This document shows positions 1 to 5,379 of a stretch of 27,944 nt of DNA, one piece after another. Source of the stretch: CAIPSZ01 sp038065015 (GTDB lineage: Bacteria; Patescibacteriota; Patescibacteriia; PEXW01). The stretch covers positions 1 to 27,944 of the forward strand of contig JBBTRU010000049.1 in assembly GCA_038065015.1 (NCBI GenBank). Direction: 5' to 3'. A program made the position numbers and the translations under genes. Every line of letters starts with the position of its first letter. The stretch's first letter is position 1. The notes under the pieces are model-generated. The model saw only the letters and a program-made list of their open reading frames with translations. It searched no databases and was not told the DNA's origin.

Positions 1-758
1 TTGGTGGTGTTGCTCAAACGAATTGCTTGCTCCGTGTAGGCCCATAAGTGCTTCACCTGCTCGGGGGTGACGGTCTCGCAAATCACGTTCCAGTGCATGG
101 TCACCAAATCGCCGGGCGCTAGGTCGTCCAAGGCAAAGTCATTATCCAGCCTGCGCGTTACATGGCTTATCGCCTCCTGCCCCAACTGCAACTGGTGGCC
201 ATTGAGTTCGAGTGGCCGCCGTAGCGCTGTCACTTTTGGCCCGACGACCTCGGTGACCTTGCCCCAGCTCACCCGGCACGAATCCATGCTCTCCAACGTG
301 TGCAGCTTGGCATCGTGGCCTGTGCGTTTGTACGCGTTCATCACGTGGAAGCTGTGGTGCATACGGCCCTGCGGGATTTTCTGGGCCAACTGGTCAAACT
401 GCTTAGCACCGTACTTCCGCTTGAGATCGAGCGTGTCGCGCAAGTGTTGAAAAAATGTCCGGGCCGGAATTGTTTCGAGTAAAGTATTTCCCAGCCAGTA
501 GGCTTCCACGACGCGCGCATCAAAGGGGTCGCGGATATTATTCGAGCGGGCAATTTGGTCTAGATATGGGTAGAGCGTGGCAAAACCGCGCAGGATGTGC
601 GTGAGCCCGAGATCCACCGCGCCTTCGCCAATGTACGCCAAGACTTCTTGGTTGGCATCGGGCCCGCACAAATGCAACCGGTTTGGCCCAAAGGCGTACC
701 GGCTACAGCGGCTCACGCCATCAAGCTGGGTCGCGCTGGGCGTTAAGGTCTGTGGCAT
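1..758 (-). CDS. DUF6390-like protein, 3' end outside window
   Basis: An open frame starts at the ATG at 756-758 and stays open for 252 codons to the left edge, so the C-terminus is missing. The N-terminal region resembles the uncharacterised DUF6390 family: a 'SRYAFGPNRLHLCGP' opening, then 'LDQIARSNNIRDPFDARVVE' followed by 'AYWLGN'. No biochemical function is known for the family as far as I recall. It reads as a soluble protein without signal peptide or membrane segments. Its start lies 38 nt inside the end of the upstream EamA transporter gene, in another frame, so the two are probably co-transcribed and translationally linked. Family assignment is from remembered motif similarity, not a search. 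Confidence 0.8.
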   Translation of the reverse strand, partial: MPQTLTPSATQLDGVSRCSRYAFGPNRLHLCGPDANQEVLAYIGEGAVDLGLTHILRGFATLYPYLDQIARSNNIRDPFDARVVEAYWLGNTLLETIPARTFFQHLRDTLDLKRKYGAKQFDQLAQKIPQGRMHHSFHVMNAYKRTGHDAKLHTLESMDSCRVSWGKVTEVVGPKVTALRRPLELNGHQLQLGQEAISHVTRRLDNDFALDDLAPGDLVTMHWNVICETVTPEQVKHLWAYTEQAIRLSNTT

Positions 759-1647
759 GTTGAGCTGTGCGCCGCGTGGCCCAAATAAACAAAGCAACAC
801 CGGCAATCACCAGTGCACCCGAAAGCCATTGCTTGCCGGTCATGGGCGCTTTATGAAACGTACCCGAGAGGAGCGCGGTAATAAACGTTGCAGGTACGAG
901 CAAACTGGCCACCAGCGACGCCGGTGCCCGCTTGAGCGCGCTGTACCAGGTGAGGACGTAGCCAAAGAGCAGGAGGCTGGGCAACACCACCCAACCCCAT
1001 TGCGTGAAGTCGAGCGTGCTCACAAGGCTTAACTTCCCTTGGGCAATGACTACACCGAGCAGGACTATTGAACCGAGGAACATGCGAGCGGCAACAACCG
1101 TTAGTGTGGAGAGTTTGGCTAAGGCTTTTTTCGCAATAACATTTTCCACGGCCCAAAGTAGCGTCGCAGCCAGTACCATCCACTCCCCTTTCCCAAAATG
1201 GAAGTTATTCATGCCGCCCAGCGCAAACGTCCCACCGAGCAACAAAACAATTGCCGCGCCGTGCCAGTACGAAAATTTTTCTTTGAGGCTAAACCACGCC
1301 AGGATAGCGACCCACACGAATAGGGTTTTGTGTATCACGCTGGCGTGCACGGCGGTGGTGTGCGTGAGACCGTTGAAAAACAAAAGGAATGGCACGCTGC
1401 CGCCAATAACGGCAATGGCAACGAGTTTATACCAATCGGTACGCTTTAACTCGCGCAGCTCTTTCCATTGCACAAAGAGTACAACCAAACCAATGATCAG
1501 CAGGCCAACAATAGCGTTTTTCAGAAAGGTAAACACGGTAGGATTCTTCACCACCGTGACACTGACCTTGGCCACGAAGTTCGACACGCCAGAGATGGCG
1601 GCGGTGCCGAGGGCGAGGAGTATGCCAGTGCGGAGGGTTGGGGTCAT
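721..1647 (-). CDS. EamA/DMT-family membrane transporter
   Basis: A 308-residue very hydrophobic protein with about ten predicted membrane helices in two similar halves, the pattern of EamA (drug/metabolite transporter) permeases. The first half starts near 'GILLALGTAAISGVSNFVAK' and the second near 'GEWMVLAATLLWAVENVIAK', the repeated '(W/G)xxxNxxxK' arrangement typical of the duplicated EamA domain. It sits in the cytoplasmic membrane; the substrate cannot be told from sequence. The ATG at 1645-1647 overlaps the TGA of the transposase upstream (ATGA), and its 3' end overlaps the DUF6390-like gene. No own promoter was seen immediately upstream, since that DNA is the transposase frame. Confidence 0.88.
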   Translation of the reverse strand: MTPTLRTGILLALGTAAISGVSNFVAKVSVTVVKNPTVFTFLKNAIVGLLIIGLVVLFVQWKELRELKRTDWYKLVAIAVIGGSVPFLLFFNGLTHTTAVHASVIHKTLFVWVAILAWFSLKEKFSYWHGAAIVLLLGGTFALGGMNNFHFGKGEWMVLAATLLWAVENVIAKKALAKLSTLTVVAARMFLGSIVLLGVVIAQGKLSLVSTLDFTQWGWVVLPSLLLFGYVLTWYSALKRAPASLVASLLVPATFITALLSGTFHKAPMTGKQWLSGALVIAGVALFIWATRRTAQHATDLNAQRDPA

Positions 1648-2114
1648 AGCGGGATGTTCTTTGCGATGTAAACGTAGGGAACTTTAGTATACCGCACTTG
1701 GAGCTTGTGATGTACCGCGTTGCTTTGAACATAGGCTATGGCACTTCCTAGTCGTTCGGGAGTGTTAAGTACCCGAGAATTATAGCGGGGTTGCCAGGAA
1801 AAAGGGGTGTTGGGATGCACTTCAAACACCCGGTGAGCAAAGTAGGATTTAATGCTATGCATTAGGCTATTAATCCCTCCCCGAGCGCGGGCGTCTCTGC
1901 CCGCGCTCCCCTTGTCCAATACCCGCGCAGGCACAGAGGCCTGCGCTTGGTTTGGGTAAACGATAATGTGCACGTGGTCGGGCATTATTGCATACGCCAA
2001 TAACCTAAAACGATGCAGAGTACATGCTCGTTGAATAATTATTCCAAGCTCCTTCGCCCACCGCACCTCCACCCACCAAACCCGCGGCAACAAAAGCACC
2101 AATTTTTGCGGCAT
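1644..2114 (-). CDS. REP-associated (IS200-like Y1) transposase, probably 5'-truncated
   Basis: This 156-residue frame carries the hallmarks of TnpA_REP/Y1 transposases: the metal-binding HUH motif in 'AYAIMPDHVHIIV' (about residues 40-52), a C-terminal 'WQPRYNSRVLNTPE' block and a helix 'AIAYVQSNAVHH' that holds the likely catalytic tyrosine. These enzymes make single-strand cuts at REP-type hairpins. The usual N-terminal strand (YFVT/HITFRT-like) is missing; residues 1-30 instead overlap a small membrane-protein frame, suggesting a truncated copy formed by recombination. Residues about 56-76 are encoded by two GC-rich palindromes (1883-1946) inserted in frame between the HUH motif and the 'SLMHSIKSYF' helix. 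Activity is doubtful. Confidence 0.75.
   Translation of the reverse strand: MPQKLVLLLPRVWWVEVRWAKELGIIIQRACTLHRFRLLAYAIMPDHVHIIVYPNQAQASVPARVLDKGSAGRDARARGGINSLMHSIKSYFAHRVFEVHPNTPFSWQPRYNSRVLNTPERLGSAIAYVQSNAVHHKLQVRYTKVPYVYIAKNIPL
1883..1946. repeat. Pair of REP-like hairpins inside the transposase frame
   Basis: Two perfect palindromes stand side by side. The first has a 10-bp stem GAGCGCGGGC/GCCCGCGCTC (1883-1892, 1899-1908) with loop GTCTCT. The second has an 8-bp stem GCGCAGGC/GCCTGCGC (1925-1932, 1939-1946) with loop ACAGAG. The two-hairpin layout is typical of REP/BIME elements, the natural substrates of the transposase family encoded here. Their length keeps the reading frame open and they encode a low-complexity Arg/Gly/Ala-rich insert. 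Confidence 0.75.
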
Positions 2115-2244
2115 TTCTTAGCTTGCCACTAAGGCTAGTCTTTTTCGATGCTTTGTTTTTATCGACTGCGCTTTCTGGCTTCTGCTCTTCGGGTTCTTCT
2201 GCCCCCATTTCCGCTGGGGACGGGCGGTATTCACCTTCGGGCAT
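2005..2244 (-). CDS. Small membrane protein fragment, unknown function
   Basis: A 79-residue frame: an acidic/Lys-rich N-terminal half ('EMGAEEPEEQKPESAVDKNK') followed by one hydrophobic stretch ('IGAFVAAGLVGGGAVGEGAW', about residues 49-68) that could span the membrane. The composition looks protein-like, but no Shine-Dalgarno is seen before the ATG at 2242-2244. The last ~25 codons overlap the transposase in another frame. The simplest reading is that an original, longer gene was cut when the transposase copy arrived, and its present C-terminal residues come from foreign DNA. Not recognised as any known family. Confidence 0.4.
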   Translation of the reverse strand: MPEGEYRPSPAEMGAEEPEEQKPESAVDKNKASKKTSLSGKLRNAAKIGAFVAAGLVGGGAVGEGAWNNYSTSMYSASF

Positions 2245-2281
2245 ATGGTTAGAGATTAACGAGTGAATGGTTATTAATTAT

Positions 2282-2362
2282 TGTCATTGCGAGGAGCACC
2301 AGCGACGAAGCAATCTTGCTGTATACAGCGGGATTGCCACGCCCTTCGGGCTCGCAATGACA
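2282..2362. repeat. MITE-like palindrome (TGTCATTGCGAG ends) abutting the glyQS stop
   Basis: A perfect 12-bp terminal inverted repeat, TGTCATTGCGAG at 2282-2293 and CTCGCAATGACA at 2351-2362, encloses an inner GCAATC/GATTGC pair. The element ends one base before the glyQS stop codon (2363-2365). Similar 'TGTCATTGCGAG' hairpins are common dispersed repeats in many bacteria. On the minus strand the long hairpin forms right after the glyQS stop and could act as a transcript end or stabiliser, although no T-run follows. Confidence 0.8.
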
Positions 2363-3808
2363 TTAGGAGAATTGTTGAGTTATGTACGAATGAAGCTCTG
2401 CAATGCTCACCCGCTCCTGCTCCATCGTATCCCGATCTCGGACCGTAACCGCGTTATCTTTCTCCACAGTTTCAAAGTCGATGGTCACGCAGTACGGCGT
2501 GCCGATTTCGTCCTGGCGGCGGTAGCGGCGGCCAATAGACTGGGTGTCGTCGTACCAGGTGGTAAAGTCTTTATTGATGAGCGCCTGCACTTCTTTGGCT
2601 TTCGTCGCCAGTGGCTCCTTCTTTGAAAGCGGCAGGATGGCGACTTTGATTGGTGCTAAATGTTTATTCAAGCGCAACACCACTTCTTTCTCCTTGTTCG
2701 TCTCGGTAGTGGTGGAGCGGCCGCCTTCCACTTCGTCATATGCATCGATGAGGAATGCGAGCGCCGCGCGGTCCACGCCCGCCGAGGGTTCAATGCAGAA
2801 TGGCGTGATGTCCCCTTTTGCTTCCTCATCGCGGAAGGTTTGACCATGGGCTTTCAGGTCAAAGTCCGTGCGGTTGGCCACGCCCATAAGTTCTGACCAA
2901 CCTTTATCGAACGGAAAGTGATACTCAATATCGGTGGTGGCTTTGGAGTAGTGCGCGAGTTCGGCCTTGGGTTGGTCGGTGAATCGGATGTTCTCCTGCT
3001 TCATGCCCAGGTCCAAGAACCACTGCATGCTCGCTTTGCGCCAGTAGTCGAACCATTCCTCATCATCACCAGGTTTACAGAAAAACTCCAATTCCATTTG
3101 CTCGAACTCGCGGGAACGGAAGATGAAGTTGCCGGGGGTAATTTCGTTGCGGAACGCCTTGCCAATTTGGCCAATGCCAAAGGGTAGCTTGAGCCGCATG
3201 CTCTGCTGCACGTTTTGGAAGTTCACGAAAATACCCTGCGCGGTTTCGGGACGCAAGACAACCATATCTTTTGAGCTTGATACTGGTCCTACAAAAGATT
3301 TAAACAACAAATCAAATTCATCAAGTTTGGCCCATTTGTTACCTCCACAGTTAGGACATTTAGAATGAATTTCAGGTAAAAGGGTATCGAAATATTCTCC
3401 TGTTTTCTTTAGAAGTTCCTCCGGTGTATTCTGGTCATCTTTAGTTCGCTTAATTCTTACCCCAACAAAATTATTAATTTTATCTTTTATTTCTTGGGAT
3501 AAAAATTGATCTGCTTTAAACCTACTTGCACATTTAGCGCACTCTAACTTAAAGTCAGTGAATTTATCAAAATGACCGCTCTTTCTCCAGACTTCAGTGT
3601 TCGTGATAATAGTAGAATCCAAGCCCACTACGTCACTGCGCTGCTGGACAAAGCGCTTCCACCACTCCCGTTTGATGTTGTTCTTGAGTTCCACGCCCAA
3701 TGGGCCGAAATCCCAAAAGCCCTGCAAGCCACCGTACACTTCGGCAGTGGGGAAAATGAATCCGCGACGCTTGGCGAACGAAACCAGGGTGTCCATGGAT
3801 ACAGGCAT
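2363..3808 (-). CDS. glyQS: Glycyl-tRNA synthetase, single-chain dimeric type
   Basis: Class II synthetase of 481 residues that charges tRNA-Gly in the cytoplasm. It has the archaeal/eukaryal-type GlyRS architecture: N-terminal 'KRRGFIFPTAEVYGGLQGFWDFGPLG', motif 2 region 'GIGQIGKAFRNEITPGNFIFRSREFEQME', motif 3 'CIEPSAGVDRAALAFLIDAY' and a C-terminal anticodon domain ('KVAILPLSKKEPL', 'DDTQSIGRRYRRQDEIGTPY'). The catalytic insertion carries a zinc-ribbon-like pair ('CAKC' and 'CPNC'). The chosen ATG (3806-3808) follows a TTGTCC-17-TACACT promoter whose -10 ends 9 nt upstream, so the mRNA is nearly leaderless; Met5 is an alternative start. The interior (about 3265-3600, residues 70-180) is strikingly AT-rich compared with both flanks. 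Confidence 0.95.
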   Translation of the reverse strand: MPVSMDTLVSFAKRRGFIFPTAEVYGGLQGFWDFGPLGVELKNNIKREWWKRFVQQRSDVVGLDSTIITNTEVWRKSGHFDKFTDFKLECAKCASRFKADQFLSQEIKDKINNFVGVRIKRTKDDQNTPEELLKKTGEYFDTLLPEIHSKCPNCGGNKWAKLDEFDLLFKSFVGPVSSSKDMVVLRPETAQGIFVNFQNVQQSMRLKLPFGIGQIGKAFRNEITPGNFIFRSREFEQMELEFFCKPGDDEEWFDYWRKASMQWFLDLGMKQENIRFTDQPKAELAHYSKATTDIEYHFPFDKGWSELMGVANRTDFDLKAHGQTFRDEEAKGDITPFCIEPSAGVDRAALAFLIDAYDEVEGGRSTTTETNKEKEVVLRLNKHLAPIKVAILPLSKKEPLATKAKEVQALINKDFTTWYDDTQSIGRRYRRQDEIGTPYCVTIDFETVEKDNAVTVRDRDTMEQERVSIAELHSYITQQFS

Positions 3809-3817
3809 AGTGCATAC

Positions 3818-3846
3818 AGTGTACGTTTTTTAGGGCTTTTGGACAA
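3818..3846 (-). promoter_or_regulatory. glyQS promoter
   Basis: On the minus strand TTGTCC (3841-3846) and TACACT (3818-3823) are separated by 17 bp. The expected transcription start is about 3 nt before the glyQS ATG. It lies directly downstream of a terminator, so glyQS is transcribed independently of the RNA unit upstream. Confidence 0.65.
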
Positions 3847-3847
3847 G

Positions 3848-3877
3848 AAAAAAGGACGCCTCATAGTTGAGACGTCC
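3848..3877 (-). terminator. Intrinsic terminator of the 4049-3848 transcript
   Basis: On the minus strand the stem GGACGTCTCA/TGAGGCGTCC with loop ACTA is followed by six T. The one non-Watson-Crick position is a U-G wobble when read as minus-strand RNA but a C-A mismatch on the plus strand, which confirms the direction. Confidence 0.85.
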
Positions 3878-3887
3878 TACAAAGAAA

Positions 3888-3957
3888 TGGGGCAGGCTGG
3901 GTTTGAACCAACGTCTTCCCGCAACAACAGGACACTTTAACTCTAAGCTACTGCACC
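3888..3957 (-). pseudogene. Degenerate tRNA-Asn-like element
   Basis: About 70 nt folds as a damaged tRNA cloverleaf. Acceptor GGTGCAG (5') pairs with CTGCCCC (3') except U3-C70, followed by discriminator A and no CCA. The T arm is perfect: GTTGG, loop TTCAAAC, CCAGC. The anticodon stem TCCTG/CGGGA encloses only six bases (TTGTTG), reading GUU (Asn) if the loop is one base short. The D arm is weak and lacks the conserved GG. It is either a decayed tRNA-Asn or an RNA with tRNA-like shape. It lies between a promoter (4056-4084) and a terminator (3848-3877), so it is probably transcribed. Confidence 0.5.
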
Positions 3958-4049
3958 CAAAGAAATTTTAGTACCAGCGGTTGACTAATACTTCCCACCG
4001 AAGAAACTGTTACTAACCTTAGTGGAAATTTCGCTTTTTCCGCTGGCAT
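3948..4049 (-). CDS. Possible leaderless 33-residue ORF
   Basis: The ATG at 4047-4049 begins six nucleotides after the -10 box of a consensus promoter, the same spacing seen for argS and other genes in this window, so a leaderless mRNA would start on this codon. The frame encodes 33 residues (opening MPAEKAKFPLRL, ending KFLWVQ) and stops at TAG inside the tRNA-like element. The peptide matches nothing I recognise. It may be only the chance reading of a structured leader: CCAGCGG near 4046-4040 pairs with CCGCTGG further on. Coding status is uncertain. Confidence 0.3.
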   Translation of the reverse strand: MPAEKAKFPLRLVTVSSVGSISQPLVLKFLWVQ

Positions 4050-4055
4050 TGCCAG

Positions 4056-4084
4056 AGATTACCTGGACACTTCGTGGTTGTCAA
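4056..4084 (-). promoter_or_regulatory. Consensus promoter for the small RNA/ORF unit
   Basis: Minus-strand TTGACA (4079-4084), 17-bp spacer, TAATCT (4056-4061). It sits just past the stop of the 4092-5288 gene and is one of the best sigma-70-type matches in the window. The predicted start is near 4049, giving a transcript of about 200 nt that ends at 3848. Confidence 0.75.
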
Positions 4085-4091
4085 CCTCGTG

Positions 4092-5288
4092 CTAGATAGA
4101 CCGAAGCGCGAGCCGGAAGTGGTCCGCAGCTTCTTTGCAATTACCTGCCGCTAAAGCAGCTTGGACAGCGGCGAAAGTAGCGAGTACGGACGTACTAGAA
4201 AAGTCCACCATCCCCAAGGTATTAATTGCCGAAAGCTCCTCAACGAGATGGCGAAGCTCGTTATGAGCTTCTTGGACAATGTGTGGATGTTGCTTACGCA
4301 GATTGGCATCGTGTACCAGGCTGGCAATGCGATAGTGTACGGCTTCGAGCTGCATGCGCAGTCGGCGCAACTGCAGGCTCGCGGCCGAAGTCACTAAGTA
4401 TGCTTTCGCCTGATCCATTCGATTTGACGCAATGTGCCGTGAAGCTTCCTTGAATTCGTCTACCACGTACTCGAAAGTTATGCTAAACGGCTTCACCGAT
4501 ATTGATTCCAATGCCCGGACGAATTGGTCAAGCTGATAGACAGTGAGTTCCCGGCGGCGTTGGCAAACAACACCCCAATACCTCAGGGTCTCATTGAGAA
4601 AATCTTCCACAATAAGCACTTGCGTTTCCAAGGTTGCGAGGGTCAGCCGAACCGCTTGGCGGCGGCCAGCGTATATCTCGGCAATGTCTACAATGCTTGA
4701 TTCACGATGGATGAGATTCCCCACCGCGGAAAGCATACGCAGGCAGGTTGCACTGCTGTTCACCCGGTTAAGCGAATCCACCCCTTTCCGCACGACGATG
4801 ATTCGTTCGAGCGCGGAGTGCTTCGCATCGTTCTTCACTTGCAAGCCAATGGCGCCGACCACCTGGTCGACGAGCGACTCAATGTGGCCAATGAGCTCTA
4901 GAAAATTATCTTTCTGTAAGCCCAAGCACACACGGTGGAGCGCATGACAATGCACGAGGGCGGTCGTTAGACGTGGTACTTCATTCATTTCGTACCGATC
5001 CAGCACATGGCTTAAAGCCCGATGCAGTTCGTAGAGATCTTCAAATACCGGGTAGGTTACGTCAACCGATCGAAAAGACAAACGCTGCTTGTTCTTGAGT
5101 GCTCGTTGTTCGGCAAGGATTGGCCAGCGGGGCATGGTGAGCTGACCGACCAGCACTGGGTTACTCGGCGCCTTTTCAATAACATATACCCGGGTGTGGT
5201 AGAGCGGCCGGGCAATTACGTCATGCATGGCGCCCTCCACGCCTACCGAAATACGAATGGGCTGGTCAAAAAGAAAAACATTTTTCAT
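4092..5288 (-). CDS. Helical protein of unknown function
   Basis: A 398-residue protein I do not recognise. After a short N-terminal strand-rich part ('KNVFLFDQPIRISVGVEG', 'RPLYHTRVYVIEKAPSNPVLV') almost everything else looks like amphipathic helix rich in Leu, Ala, Arg and His, with no signal peptide, membrane helix or recognisable catalytic motif. A clear Shine-Dalgarno AGGAG lies six nucleotides before the ATG. It is the last gene of a minus-strand run after the Clp-like ATPase, 91 bp downstream of it, with GC-rich hairpins but no T-run between, so it may share the ATPase transcript. A role as partner or adaptor of the ATPase is only suggested by position. Confidence 0.75.
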   Translation of the reverse strand: MKNVFLFDQPIRISVGVEGAMHDVIARPLYHTRVYVIEKAPSNPVLVGQLTMPRWPILAEQRALKNKQRLSFRSVDVTYPVFEDLYELHRALSHVLDRYEMNEVPRLTTALVHCHALHRVCLGLQKDNFLELIGHIESLVDQVVGAIGLQVKNDAKHSALERIIVVRKGVDSLNRVNSSATCLRMLSAVGNLIHRESSIVDIAEIYAGRRQAVRLTLATLETQVLIVEDFLNETLRYWGVVCQRRRELTVYQLDQFVRALESISVKPFSITFEYVVDEFKEASRHIASNRMDQAKAYLVTSAASLQLRRLRMQLEAVHYRIASLVHDANLRKQHPHIVQEAHNELRHLVEELSAINTLGMVDFSSTSVLATFAAVQAALAAGNCKEAADHFRLALRSI

Positions 5289-5379
5289 TACATACTCCTA
5301 TGGTTTTCAATTTACGTTTTGTAACAGCAAACCTACCCCTTTGCAGGGGTCGGGGTCAAGTGGTGAGGCTTGGGCGGGG
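5289..5379. other. Short intergenic stretch with two GC-rich hairpins
   Basis: Between the Clp-like ATPase stop and the next gene the minus strand forms GGGCGG/CCGCCC and ACCCCT-GCAA-AGGGGT, the latter with a GNRA-type tetraloop. Neither is followed by a T-run. They could slow or process the transcript, but no clear terminator or promoter is visible. Confidence 0.4.

Noticed and set aside
3848..4060. T-box riboswitch ahead of glyQS
   Set aside because: The position before a GlyRS gene with a terminator is tempting, but there is no GGTGGNACCGCG T-box sequence or antiterminator alternative, and glyQS has its own promoter after the terminator.
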